DNA of 63,937 nucleotides from Nitrosopumilaceae archaeon (GCA_900620265.3 UYNY03000014.1:1-63937), one strand, 5' to 3'; positions 1 through 8,450 are shown, counted from the stretch's first letter. The notes: generated by a model from the sequence alone, not told the origin. Translations and numbers: made by a program.

Positions 1-49
1 TCCCCGACGAGGCCCCCGTCACGAGGACGTCCCTGCCCTTGAGGTCCAA
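1..49 (-). CDS. Short-chain dehydrogenase/reductase, 5' end only
   Basis: Only 16 codons lie inside the window. From a TTG at 49 they read MDLKGRDVLVTGASSG, the first beta strand and the beginning of the TGxxxGxG NAD(P)-binding motif of SDR enzymes. A TATA-like GCTTTATCG is centred near 76, 27 nt upstream, which supports a leaderless TTG start. The rest of the gene, and so its substrate, is outside the window. A second SDR lies at 42584. Confidence 0.6.
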   Translation of the reverse strand, partial: MDLKGRDVLVTGASSG

Positions 50-88
50 CGCGGGGCCCGCGCGCGGCAGGCGATAAAGCGGTTTCCA

Positions 89-280
89 TCACCCGGAGCG
101 GTTGATGTCGATGTGGCACCTGTCGCGGAGGTAGTTGCGGTACTTTTCATGCATGTCGTGGCAGTCCCGGCAGATGCTGATGGAGGGGGGCCTGCCGTCG
201 GAGGGGGGCGCCTCGACCACATGGTGCACGGTGAGATCCACGCCCTTTTCCCTGCATATCGGGCACTCGCCCTTTGTCAT
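89..280 (-). CDS. 63-aa HNH-like zinc protein (copy 1, motif intact)
   Basis: This tiny protein has CPIC at residues 6-9, an HH pair at 19-20 and CRDCH at 37-41, the layout of a minimal HNH (beta-beta-alpha metal) fold. HNH domains usually cut DNA. The protein has no other domain, so it may act with a partner. TTTAAT repeats centred near 305-316 lie about 25-35 nt upstream of the ATG. It is followed in tandem arrangement by a diverged copy of the same length at 332-523. Family placement rests on motif spacing only. Confidence 0.7.
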   Translation of the reverse strand: MTKGECPICREKGVDLTVHHVVEAPPSDGRPPSISICRDCHDMHEKYRNYLRDRCHIDINRSG

Positions 281-331
281 GCCGGGTGGTGGCGGGGGCG
301 CCTTTAATGTCTTTAATCCGGCGCAGGGGGC

Positions 332-523
332 CTATTGCCGGGTGCGGTCGATGTCTATGCCGCATGTGTCACGCAGATAGTTGGAGTACCTGTCGTGCTT
401 TATCCGGCACTCGTCGCATATTGCGATCTCTGGTATCCCGTCCGGGTGGTGGGCCTCCACCACGCGGTGGTTGACTAGCACGACCCCGTTCCTGCCGCAT
501 ATGGGACACTGGCCTACCAGCAT
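332..523 (-). CDS. 63-aa HNH-like zinc protein (copy 2, motif altered)
   Basis: This is a paralogue of the 89-280 gene and has the same length. Both share CPIC, the VVEA segment, a YxNYLRD stretch and a C-terminal IDI. Compared with copy 1 the HH pair is HR (residues 19-20) and the CxxCH is CxxCR, so two putative catalytic or metal-binding histidines are gone while the four cysteines remain. It may be structural or regulatory rather than catalytic. The ATG at 523 is chosen over an upstream start because it gives the same N-terminus as copy 1 and because a TTAAGT element lies about 24 nt upstream. Confidence 0.68.
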   Translation of the reverse strand: MLVGQCPICGRNGVVLVNHRVVEAHHPDGIPEIAICDECRIKHDRYSNYLRDTCGIDIDRTRQ

Positions 524-630
524 GGGCCGGGGATCCGGGGGCTCTGTTAAGTGTCTTGCGGGGCGTGTCGGCGGCCGGGGCGTGCGAGACTCCACAAGCA
601 TTATTATACATCTTGGACGCAATATGTCTG

Positions 631-2274
631 ATGACCGCGTTAACGGCGGATCCGGGAGACCGGGGCGGGCTGGCCGGCATGATAAGCCGAGCGGCCGACG
701 GGCCGGAGGGTGGCGCGTCCGTCAATGGGATCAACGAGATTTCAAGGGCCATGGCAAAGATGGCAAGGCTCATGTCGGAGTTCAGGCCGGCCGGAAACAA
801 TGAGTTTGAAAAGCTGCAGAGCTGCGACGACCGGATAAGTGATATCGAGGGGGCATGCGGCATGGCCCTGTCCCTTGCGGACAGGCTGGAGGACGGCGGA
901 TCACACCATGACAAGAAGAGGATCAACGATGGCGTATACAAGCTCCGGATCGCGTCCCGGGCGCCCCTGTTCCAGAAGGGGGTTCTCCTCAACTCCCTGG
1001 GGAAGCACGAGGAGGCGGCGGAATGTCTGGGAAGGGCGCTCTATCTAAAGGAGACGCCGGACGTGCTGAACCAAATGGGCATGGCGTTGATCCGGCTCGG
1101 CATGTACGATGAGGCGGGGGCCCATCTGGAGAGGGCGATGGAGATGATGTCTCGCTGCGGGGAGACCGCGTACAACCTGGCGCTGTTGGAGGACGAGGCC
1201 GGCATGTACCATGACGCGCTGGAGAGGCTCGACTGGCTCTTGGAGGCCGGGCGTAACGGTGAGGATGTCCCCGGGATTCCGGATCCGGACGACCTGCTCC
1301 TGCTAAAGGGGACGGTCCATGCTCACGCCGGCGACCACAAGAACGCCATAGAGTGCTTTGAAAGGATGTCCGGCAAAGGCGGGCCACGCGCGGCATACCA
1401 TAGGGCCGGCTCGCTGTACCAGATGGGGCGGTATGAGGAGGCGGCAGAGTGGTACGGAAGGGCCGCCGGGTTCGATGATGCAGAAGAGATGCAGGTTAGG
1501 ATGGCCGGGATGCACGACGCCGTACCGGAGAGGATCTGGCTGCCGCTGCTTGCGGCCGGCGCGCCGGGGGGCGTGCGCGGGATGCCCCGCCTGCAGTACA
1601 TCGTATACATGGCCCAGCTGGGAGCGGGGATCCGGGAATATGACTTTGCATCGTCAGAATTCGGGCCCTACTCGGAAGACCTGGCGCGGGACGTGGCAGA
1701 CAATACCGAGATCTTCAGGGTGGCACGGGGCAGGCGGGAGATCCCGAACGAGCCGCGCACGTACTCGCTTTTACCGGAGGGGAGGAGGCGTCTTGAGGCC
1801 GGCGAATGGAACGGGAAGGTGGCGGATCTGATCTCCGGGTTGTGCGGGATGCCCACCGTCGAGCTTGTGGACGACGCATATGCAGGGTTTGCGGGGGCCG
1901 AGGAGGCCATGCGCCTGAGGGAGAGGCTCGGGGGGATAATTTCAGAGGAGGAGAGTCGGGGGGAGGGCCGGACCCGCTACCACATCTCCGTCGAGTCGGA
2001 GGTCCGGCATGCCGTGCATGTGCTCTCCGGGATGGGAAAGGAGACGGATGGGACCCGGAAGAGCGCCGCCGTCAACATATGTGGTATCATTACACGCAGG
2101 TGCGAGGAGATCAGGCGACCCGCCGCGTCGGTGGACCATTATGCCAGGGGGGAGGCGCTTGCGGACCTGGCCGAGTACGGATCCCTGCTCCTAGAGTACT
2201 CCAAGGCCCGGGGCATCGCGTCGTATCCACGCATATTGGACCCGATTGAGAACGCGGTGGGCGGGCATGCGTGA
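631..2274 (+). CDS. TPR protein with C-terminal YwgA/Panacea-like domain
   Basis: About 547 aa. After a helical N-terminus there are several TPR-like helix pairs (about residues 110-300, with repeated ALxxxGxxxEA patterns). Near residues 315-345 comes LQYIVYMAQ followed by YDF and FGPYSEDL, the signature of YwgA-like domains related to the Panacea (DUF4065) antitoxin domain. The C-terminal 150 residues are helical and unassigned. The ATG at 631 is chosen because TTATTATACA is centred about 27 nt upstream; an in-frame ATG at 556 lies before that box. The stop overlaps the start of the PIN-like gene by 8 nt, so the two are almost certainly co-translated. The antitoxin or regulator role is inferred. 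Confidence 0.8.
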   Translation: MTALTADPGDRGGLAGMISRAADGPEGGASVNGINEISRAMAKMARLMSEFRPAGNNEFEKLQSCDDRISDIEGACGMALSLADRLEDGGSHHDKKRINDGVYKLRIASRAPLFQKGVLLNSLGKHEEAAECLGRALYLKETPDVLNQMGMALIRLGMYDEAGAHLERAMEMMSRCGETAYNLALLEDEAGMYHDALERLDWLLEAGRNGEDVPGIPDPDDLLLLKGTVHAHAGDHKNAIECFERMSGKGGPRAAYHRAGSLYQMGRYEEAAEWYGRAAGFDDAEEMQVRMAGMHDAVPERIWLPLLAAGAPGGVRGMPRLQYIVYMAQLGAGIREYDFASSEFGPYSEDLARDVADNTEIFRVARGRREIPNEPRTYSLLPEGRRRLEAGEWNGKVADLISGLCGMPTVELVDDAYAGFAGAEEAMRLRERLGGIISEEESRGEGRTRYHISVESEVRHAVHVLSGMGKETDGTRKSAAVNICGIITRRCEEIRRPAASVDHYARGEALADLAEYGSLLLEYSKARGIASYPRILDPIENAVGGHA

Positions 2275-3079
2275 TATCCCCGACGTAGATATCATAATAG
2301 GCGACACCAACGGATGCGTCTATGTCACGATAAACTTTAGGCTGGAGGGGGATCCGCCCTCAAACGAGATCCGCATAGTGGGCAGCGAAAAGTACACGGA
2401 TGTCACGTCAAGGTATGTTAATGAGAACCTTGCCAAGCTGAGGATCCCGTTCCATGTCAGGGAGGAGTTTGGAAACCTGCTGGGTCAGAGGAACAACAAC
2501 AACCCCCTAACGGCCGCATGCAACAGGGCGGAGGCGCGGCAGTACGAGGGGGAACTGGCGCCGATCGTCATGGAAAGGTTTTCCGGGATGGCGAGTGTTG
2601 AGAACCTGCTTGAGAACGAGGAGTGTATGGGGGGCGCCATATGCATGTCCGACGGGGAGCCCCAGCTGGACGCAGAATACATGCTGCACCAGATACGCAT
2701 GAGGAACGAGATCTGGAAGATGTACCACGAGATATTCAGCGATGATGCGACACGGGATCTCTACTTCAGGTGGAACAAGCGCAAGATACCAAAACCATGG
2801 GTTCAGCCATCCTTTACCCCGCCCGGCTTTGTCCGGGACCCAAAATGGAGCAACCAATACCCCCCGAGCAACAAGGACCTGCTCATACTTGCCTCTACCG
2901 CAATCTTTGCCCAGAGATCCGGCCTGCGCGTGGGGATACTGACGTTTGATAGGGACATGGAGCTGCTTTTCGACGCCATCGCGAGGGGTATTTTCCGCGG
3001 CAGGGAGGACAGCCTTCCGATCTGCAAGGTAAAGCTGATCTCGCTTAAGCATAATGGTTCCGAGGCATCACGATCTTGA
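2267..3079 (+). CDS. PIN-like domain protein, partner of the TPR/YwgA gene
   Basis: 270 aa. The four acidic positions of PIN nucleases can be picked out: D in IIIGDTN near the N-terminus, E in VREEF, D in NKDLLILA, and D in ILTFDRD near the C-terminus. PIN domains normally cleave RNA and are common toxins. This protein is about twice the size of a VapC, with an insert of roughly 120 residues between the second and third acidic sites. The ATG at 2267 lies inside the end of the upstream gene, so translation is coupled. An upstream in-frame ATG at 2246 would lengthen the overlap. Assignment is by motif only. Confidence 0.72.
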   Translation: MRDIPDVDIIIGDTNGCVYVTINFRLEGDPPSNEIRIVGSEKYTDVTSRYVNENLAKLRIPFHVREEFGNLLGQRNNNNPLTAACNRAEARQYEGELAPIVMERFSGMASVENLLENEECMGGAICMSDGEPQLDAEYMLHQIRMRNEIWKMYHEIFSDDATRDLYFRWNKRKIPKPWVQPSFTPPGFVRDPKWSNQYPPSNKDLLILASTAIFAQRSGLRVGILTFDRDMELLFDAIARGIFRGREDSLPICKVKLISLKHNGSEASRS

Positions 3080-3086
3080 ATTTTTT
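3080..3086 (+). terminator. T-tract terminator after the PIN-like gene
   Basis: A run ATTTTTT starts directly after the TGA of the PIN-like gene, with no strong hairpin before it. Archaeal RNA polymerase ends transcription at such T tracts. The next gene on this side is convergent. Confidence 0.5.
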
Positions 3087-3157
3087 GGTTGTGTGGGCTC
3101 CGCTGAAATGAATCGAAGTTTGATGTGGTGGGCCGGTTCCCCATACTACCCAGTAAA

Positions 3158-4066
3158 TCATAACTTCTTGCAGCAGATCCCAGCTGGATCGTTGAGCGCC
3201 GCCACAACATCCTCGGCGGTCGGGTTCTCGCCCGGGTTGACGCAGGGAACCCCCTCCGCCACGCAACCATCGCACAAGTCACCATCACGTGACACAAGCA
3301 CCATCTTCTCTTCTTTGGCGCGCATGAATATCGAATAGTCGTTGCGGGCTCTGATACCTCTGGCCTCAAGTTCCTTGACATCCTCCGCTTCGTATCCAAG
3401 CTTCCTGAGCTTCTCCGCAAGCCCGCCATACATGGCGTCAACTAGCAGCCGCGGCGAGGATCCGGGGGTCGGCTTTCCGTCTTCCGTAAAGTCGGCCTCC
3501 CTGAAGACGGACTGGAGAGTGGTCTTTTGATGGATCCGCGCGTGATCCTCCCGATCCCCCCTGAAGATGATGCACATGACCCGGGCGCACTTGTGACCCT
3601 CCTCTTTGACGGCGTCTATGGCTCGAACGGCGGACATGCCGCTGGTAATCACGTCGTCTATGATCACCACGGGGCTCAGTACTTTGCCCTCGATCATCTT
3701 CCTAGTCCCGTGCTCCTTTGCCGCCTTGCGCACGTAGAACGACGTAAATGTCGGGTTGGCCGGGTCCCTCTCGTGCTCGATCCGGCTCAGCTGTGACACT
3801 GCGGCGGCAAGCGGGATGGAGCCTGACTCGAGCCCCCCGACGGACTTTGCACCTGGTACCTTTTTGATCCGGTTGTACAGCACACCAGCTGCCACATGCA
3901 GGCCCTCCGGATCCCCGGAGAGGAGCCGCAGGTCGAAATAGTGCTTTGAGATCTTGCCCGATGCGAGCTTGAACCCCTCCTCCGAGTGCTTGAAGGCGCC
4001 AGTCGAGCGCACCAGCTCCGCAAGCCGCCTCCTGCCCGCCTCGGCTCCCAGATCCCCGGATCCCAT
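3158..4066 (-). CDS. pyrE: Orotate phosphoribosyltransferase fused to a C-terminal PIN-like domain
   Basis: 302 aa. Residues 14-195 are an OPRT domain that would make OMP from orotate and PRPP: FKLASGKIS and YFDLR near the N-terminus, YVRKAAKEHGT at 111-121, and the PRPP loop VVIIDDVITSG at 133-143. Residues 206-285 are an unrelated PIN-like (DUF5615/Mut7-C type) domain: RLLVDAMYGGLAEKLRKLGY, then D243, then VLVSRDGDL with D261 and D263. Stand-alone OPRTs end near residue 200, so the tail is a true addition. The ATG at 4066 is chosen because a TTTATTTC TATA box is centred about 28 nt upstream; a longer start at 4156 lies above that box. Confidence 0.85.
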   Translation of the reverse strand: MGSGDLGAEAGRRRLAELVRSTGAFKHSEEGFKLASGKISKHYFDLRLLSGDPEGLHVAAGVLYNRIKKVPGAKSVGGLESGSIPLAAAVSQLSRIEHERDPANPTFTSFYVRKAAKEHGTRKMIEGKVLSPVVIIDDVITSGMSAVRAIDAVKEEGHKCARVMCIIFRGDREDHARIHQKTTLQSVFREADFTEDGKPTPGSSPRLLVDAMYGGLAEKLRKLGYEAEDVKELEARGIRARNDYSIFMRAKEEKMVLVSRDGDLCDGCVAEGVPCVNPGENPTAEDVVAALNDPAGICCKKL

Positions 4067-4164
4067 GCCGGGCCGTGCCGGCCACTCTGAAATAAACCAA
4101 TTGGGGCCGGATTTTGCATGCGGCCGGGCCCCCTCACAGACACGTACTTTGCCCATCTACAATC

Positions 4165-5199
4165 CTATGTCTTTGTGGAGCTCTTCTCTACGGCGCCGCC
4201 CTTTATCCTGCTGAGCGCCAGCTTTACCAGCAGCAGCCAGGTGACCAGTATCGGAAAGTAGTAGGTGGCTATCCGCCACCCTATCACGGCGTCCCACTCG
4301 AGGTCCCCGCCGCGCTCGCCGAGGTCGAACGGGTTCAGGTCGTTCAGGTACGCGATGATCCCGATCTCGGCAAGCCCCGACCCGCCGACCGTGATGGGGA
4401 GGTTCCCCACAGCGTTTGCCGCCATCACCGCCATCACCGAGTCAAGCAGCCCGACGGCGTACCCGACGCCGGCCGCCACGGCCGCAAACGAGATCCCGTA
4501 GAACCCCCACGATGCCAGCGACAGCAGGAACGAGACCGTAAAGACCCTTCTTGCCTTCCTGGTCCCCATGTGCTCCCTGCTCATGGTGCATATATCTGAC
4601 ATCCACTCGTCGGTCTTGCCCACGTACTTTGCGGCCCTCTCCCCGCCCACCCGGACGGCTGCGGCGGCCAGCGGCCGCGGCACCTGGAAGTTGCGCCGCG
4701 ATGACAGGAAGAAGAGCGCCACCCAGAGGGACGTCACCGATATGCTCGTGCCAAGCACGACGGCGGCCACCACGTACGCGCCGGCCGCCAGCGCTATGAC
4801 GCCTGCCACCGCGGACAGTATCCCGGCTGCCAGCACCTCGGTGACGATGTCCATGATGGCAATCCAGCTCGCCCTCGAGGCGTCCACCCCCTTTTTGTGC
4901 AGGTAGTATATCACGACGAACTCGGCCCCGACGAACATGGGGGTGGTGAACTTTACGAACTCGCTGCCGACCCTGACCCCGGCCAGCCTCGCCACCGAGT
5001 CGAACCCCGCCAGGTACGACCTCGTGATATAGGCGAACTTTGCCCCCTGCAGCCCCAGCTTTGCCATCATGGCGCCCGCCGCCGCCGCGAACGGGAGGGC
5101 CCCGATGGCCAGCACGTCCTCGATCCCGATGTCAAACTGCGCCGCGATCACCAGTATCGGGACCAGCGTCGCCGGTATCACGGCCAGCCTCCACCTCAT
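4165..5199 (-). CDS. Flippase-like integral membrane protein (UPF0104/AglD-like)
   Basis: 344 aa with about eight hydrophobic segments. The conserved core near the C-terminus reads LPITVGGSGLAEIGI, typical of the UPF0104/lysylphosphatidylglycerol-synthase transmembrane family. Archaeal members are linked to glycolipid or dolichyl-lipid handling in the cell membrane. There is no MprF-type catalytic domain, so lipid transport is more likely than synthesis. It lies upstream of, and divergent from, the GPN GTPase. The substrate cannot be told from the sequence. Confidence 0.8.
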   Translation of the reverse strand: MRWRLAVIPATLVPILVIAAQFDIGIEDVLAIGALPFAAAAGAMMAKLGLQGAKFAYITRSYLAGFDSVARLAGVRVGSEFVKFTTPMFVGAEFVVIYYLHKKGVDASRASWIAIMDIVTEVLAAGILSAVAGVIALAAGAYVVAAVVLGTSISVTSLWVALFFLSSRRNFQVPRPLAAAAVRVGGERAAKYVGKTDEWMSDICTMSREHMGTRKARRVFTVSFLLSLASWGFYGISFAAVAAGVGYAVGLLDSVMAVMAANAVGNLPITVGGSGLAEIGIIAYLNDLNPFDLGERGGDLEWDAVIGWRIATYYFPILVTWLLLVKLALSRIKGGAVEKSSTKT

Positions 5200-5274
5200 G
5201 CGCGCCCGTCCCCATGATCAAATAAAAGCGCACGGGGGGCTAGTTAGAAATATGGGCCCCGGGGGCGGCCCGGG

Positions 5275-6033
5275 GTGAAGACGGTCTTCATATACGGTAC
5301 GGCGGGGTCGGGCAAGTCCCTCCTCGCCTCCAAGCTGCGCGACTACTGGTCGGGCATGGGCACGTTCGCCGCCGTCCTCAACCTGGACCCCGGCGCCGGC
5401 GACCTCCCCTACGAGTGCGACGTGGACGTGAGGGATACCGTGGACATCCCGTCGGTCATGTCAAAGTACGGCCTCGGGCCCAACGGGGCCCTGGTGATGG
5501 CCGGCGACCTGGTCGCCGCCGGGTGCGGCGCCCTCCGGGAGGAGGTCGACTCGGTGAACCCCGACTATCTCATAGTGGACACGCCGGGCCAGGTGGAGCT
5601 GTTCGCGTACAGGTCCAGCGGCAGGTTCATCGCCGACAACCTGACGTCCGAGGAGAGGTCGGCCCTCTTCCTCTTTGACGGGGCGCTCGTTACAGAGCCG
5701 GCCAACTTTGCCTCGATAGCGCTGCTTGCCGCGTCGGTCCGCCTCCGGATGGGGATCGCCGCGATCCCCGCCCTCACAAAGACGGACATCGTCGGCGAGA
5801 GGACGGCGCAGATACTCGGCTGGTCGGAGAACCCCGGGGCGCTAGAGGCTGCCATCTCTGGCTCTGCCGACGGCGAGACGTACGCGCTGGCCACCTCGAT
5901 ACTGAGGGGGCTCGAGGGCGCCGACCTCGTGCACGGGCTGGTCCCCGTGTCGGGGGTCACCGGCGAGGGACTCGAGCCGCTTGCCGGCGCGCTCGGTAGG
6001 ATACTCAACCTGGGCGAGGAGGTCGAGGACTAG
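5275..6033 (+). CDS. GPN-loop GTPase
   Basis: 252 aa. Walker A GTAGSGKS is at residues 8-15, the diagnostic Gly-Pro-Asn is in YGLGPNGAL, the G3 motif is DTPGQVEL, and the guanine-specificity motif is in LTKTD. GPN GTPases are homodimers in archaea, and eukaryotic relatives help assemble RNA polymerase; the archaeal role is not settled. The start is GTG at 5275. The stop overlaps the GTG of homoserine kinase by one nucleotide, so the two are probably co-translated. Confidence 0.92.
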   Translation: MKTVFIYGTAGSGKSLLASKLRDYWSGMGTFAAVLNLDPGAGDLPYECDVDVRDTVDIPSVMSKYGLGPNGALVMAGDLVAAGCGALREEVDSVNPDYLIVDTPGQVELFAYRSSGRFIADNLTSEERSALFLFDGALVTEPANFASIALLAASVRLRMGIAAIPALTKTDIVGERTAQILGWSENPGALEAAISGSADGETYALATSILRGLEGADLVHGLVPVSGVTGEGLEPLAGALGRILNLGEEVED

Positions 6034-6938
6034 TGCATGTCACGGCCAGGGCGTGGTCGTCATCTGCCAACCTGGGCCCCGGGTTTGACGCGTTCGGGCT
6101 CGCGGTAAGGGCGTTCCACGACGAGGTGACCCTGAGGAGGATCCCGCGCGGCACCAGGATGATCACGGACGGCAGCGTCCCCTCCGACCCGGCAAGGAAC
6201 ACGGCCGGGCTCGTAGTGGCCAGGATGGCGCGCATGTTCAAGAAGAAGGGGGGCCTTGAGATCACCGTCAAAAAGGGCGTCCCGCCCGGGATGGGCCTTG
6301 GGAGCAGCGGCGCGTCGGCAGCGGCCGCCGCCGTCGCGTTTGACCGCCTGCACGGCCTGGGGCTGGGGCCCGACGAGCTGGTAAGGTGCGCGGGCGCCGG
6401 CGAGACGGCTAGCGCGGGCACCGCCCACTATGACAACGTGGCCGCCTCCGTGCTCGGCGGGTTCGTCATAGCGGGGGAGGGCGTCGTGCGGATCAGGCCT
6501 CCTGCAGGACTGCGCCTGTGCATCGCCATCCCCGACGTGAGGGTGCCGCGCTCAAAGACGCGCGCCTCGCGGGCCCTGGTCCCAAAGAGGGTCCCGCTGG
6601 CCGACCACGTCTCCAACATGGCAGCGGCCGCCTCGATGGCCGCCGGCTTTGCCACGCGCGACCCGGCCCTCATAGGGAGGTCGGCCACGGACGTCATAGC
6701 AGAGCCGGCGCGGGCGCGCACCGTGCCGGGGCTCGCCGCGGTCCGGAGGGGGGCCGTGAGGGCGGGCGCCCACGGCGCCGCGATAAGCGGGGCGGGGCCG
6801 TCGGTGATAGCGTTCGCCGACGTCTCGGCGGACCTTGGCAGGATAACTGCCGCCATGTCAAGGGGGTTCAAATCCGCCGGCATCGGCTGCAGGACGGTCG
6901 CGTGCGCCCCGGCGCCAGCCGCCAGGATACTGCCATGA
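6033..6938 (+). CDS. thrB: Homoserine kinase
   Basis: 301 aa GHMP kinase that would phosphorylate homoserine for threonine synthesis. The N-terminal SSANLGPGFDAFGLAV and the ATP-binding loop PPGMGLGSSGASAAA are characteristic of ThrB. Length is normal. The start is GTG at 6033, overlapping the GTPase stop, and the gene ends in an ATGA overlap with queC. Aspartate kinase for the same pathway is at 60878. Confidence 0.93.
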   Translation: MHVTARAWSSSANLGPGFDAFGLAVRAFHDEVTLRRIPRGTRMITDGSVPSDPARNTAGLVVARMARMFKKKGGLEITVKKGVPPGMGLGSSGASAAAAAVAFDRLHGLGLGPDELVRCAGAGETASAGTAHYDNVAASVLGGFVIAGEGVVRIRPPAGLRLCIAIPDVRVPRSKTRASRALVPKRVPLADHVSNMAAAASMAAGFATRDPALIGRSATDVIAEPARARTVPGLAAVRRGAVRAGAHGAAISGAGPSVIAFADVSADLGRITAAMSRGFKSAGIGCRTVACAPAPAARILP

Positions 6939-7603
6939 GGGCCGTCGTGGTGCTCAGCGGCGGGCTTGACTCTGCGTGCGCCGCGGCCATGCTGCGCGGG
7001 AAGGAGCTGTACGGGATCACGTTCTCGTACGGGCAGAAGGGGTCGCGCGAGGTGCCGGCCGCGCGGCGCATGGCAAAAAAGCTGGGGATGGCAGGCCACA
7101 AGGTGGCCGACATCGGCTTTATGAAGTCCCTCTACGGGTCGTCCAACGCCCTGACCGGCGGCGGCGTCGGCGTGCCCGGCACGTTTGACTATTCGATCGT
7201 GGTGCCGGCAAGGAACGCAGTCTTCCTGTCCATAGCCGCCGCGTGGGCGTTCTCGATAGGTGCCGGGCTGGTGGCCTACGGGGCGCACTCTGGCGACAGG
7301 CCGTACCCGGACTGCCGGCCATCCTTTGCAAGAAGGTTTGGCGCGGCGCTCAACGCGGCAGAGTCGGACGGCGTCAGGGACGGCCTGCGGCGCAGGATAG
7401 AGGTCTGGTCCCCCTACATGGACGGGATCACAAAGGAGGAGCTGCTCAGGAGGGGGGCGCGGCGCCTGGGGGACGCCGTCTTTGGCACGTGGAGCTGCTA
7501 CAGGGGCGGCCGGCTCCACTGCGGGAGGTGCGAGTCGTGCGCCAACAGGAGGGGGGCGTTCGAGGCGGCCGGGATCAGGGACAGGACGCGCTATGCCGCC
7601 TAG
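6935..7603 (+). CDS. queC: 7-cyano-7-deazaguanine (preQ0) synthase
   Basis: 222 aa. The PP-loop SGGLDS is at residues 8-13. A C-terminal zinc site is formed by the cysteines in TWSCYRGGRLHCGRCESC. QueC turns 7-carboxy-7-deazaguanine into preQ0 using ATP and ammonia; in archaea preQ0 is then placed in tRNA and changed to archaeosine. The ATG at 6935 overlaps the thrB stop (ATGA). folE and queE of the same pathway lie just downstream on the other strand. The TAG stop is in a CTAG shared with the convergent gene. Confidence 0.94.
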   Translation: MRAVVVLSGGLDSACAAAMLRGKELYGITFSYGQKGSREVPAARRMAKKLGMAGHKVADIGFMKSLYGSSNALTGGGVGVPGTFDYSIVVPARNAVFLSIAAAWAFSIGAGLVAYGAHSGDRPYPDCRPSFARRFGAALNAAESDGVRDGLRRRIEVWSPYMDGITKEELLRRGARRLGDAVFGTWSCYRGGRLHCGRCESCANRRGAFEAAGIRDRTRYAA

Positions 7604-7842
7604 CGGAGTATCTTCTTTCCCAGTATCATGCCGCGTATCCCGATATACCACGCCAGGAAGATGCAGCCGACGGTCCCCATGAAGACATAGTTCTGCACGT
7701 CGGGCGCCAGGCCCTCGAACGAGTCGGCCACCTCCCTTGATGCCAGCATCGAGACGGCCAGCACGATGAAGAACTCGGCGGCGTACCATATCCAGTTCGG
7801 GAACGACTCCCTCGGTATGTGGACGTTCGAGTGCACACCCAT
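7600..7842 (-). CDS. Small membrane protein, two TM segments
   Basis: 80 aa with hydrophobic stretches near residues 18-34 and 53-70. No known family is recognised. The ATG at 7842 is taken because the upstream part of the open frame is antisense to folE. It sits in the same direction as folE and queE and could be the last gene of that transcript. Its stop shares a CTAG with queC. Confidence 0.65.
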   Translation of the reverse strand: MGVHSNVHIPRESFPNWIWYAAEFFIVLAVSMLASREVADSFEGLAPDVQNYVFMGTVGCIFLAWYIGIRGMILGKKILR

Positions 7843-7868
7843 GGCCGGCACCCCCCGGGGCCGATTAT

Positions 7869-8420
7869 TTATTGGTACGGCCCGCGCCGCCTGATGAGGG
7901 CCAGCGCCTCCTTCCTCTCGCCGGCCGCCTCGTAGGTCCCCCTGAACGCCGACGAGGAGACGGTCGCCCCGTTCCGCACCCCCCGCATCCTCATGCAGAG
8001 GTGCTCGGCGTCGGCCACCACGGCGACCCCGCGCACGCCCATCGAGAAGAGCTCGTCGGCGACCTCCTTGGTCAGCCTCTCCTGTATCTGGAGCCGCCTC
8101 GAGTACTTTTCGACCAGCCTGGCCAGCTTTGATATCCCAAAGACGCGCCCGTCCGGCGAGTACGCGATGTGGACGCTCCCGAAGAAGGGCAGCATGTGGT
8201 GCTCGCACATCGAGTAGAACCGGATGTCCCGCGCCACCACCGTGTCAGAGTCCTCCGAGAACTGGACCGAGAGCCCCGGGTCCGCCGTGTACCCGGAGAA
8301 GATCTCGCCGTACATGTCGGCGATGCGGCGCGGGGTGTCGCGGAGCCCCTCCCTCTCGGGGTCCTCCCCGATCTCGATTATCAGCTCGCGCACCAGCCTT
8401 CCCACGCGCTCCCTGTCCAT
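7869..8420 (-). CDS. folE: GTP cyclohydrolase I (FolE type)
   Basis: 183 aa. It opens GTP to 7,8-dihydroneopterin triphosphate, the first step towards 7-deazaguanines. The zinc ligands are the Cys and His in SMCEHHMLPF and the Cys in EHLCMRMRGV; the QIQERLT segment is also typical. The presence of these residues marks it as FolE-I rather than the FolE2/MptA types used by many archaea. It lies between a small membrane gene and queE on the same strand. Confidence 0.94.
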   Translation of the reverse strand: MDRERVGRLVRELIIEIGEDPEREGLRDTPRRIADMYGEIFSGYTADPGLSVQFSEDSDTVVARDIRFYSMCEHHMLPFFGSVHIAYSPDGRVFGISKLARLVEKYSRRLQIQERLTKEVADELFSMGVRGVAVVADAEHLCMRMRGVRNGATVSSSAFRGTYEAAGERKEALALIRRRGPYQ

Positions 8421-8450
8421 GCGCCCCGGGCGTGCCGCCTTTATTTGAAC

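Noticed and set aside
6428-7789. 453-aa minus-strand open frame
   Set aside because: It runs antisense through thrB and queC, both of which carry clear enzyme motifs. Arg/Pro/Gly-rich composition marks a shadow.
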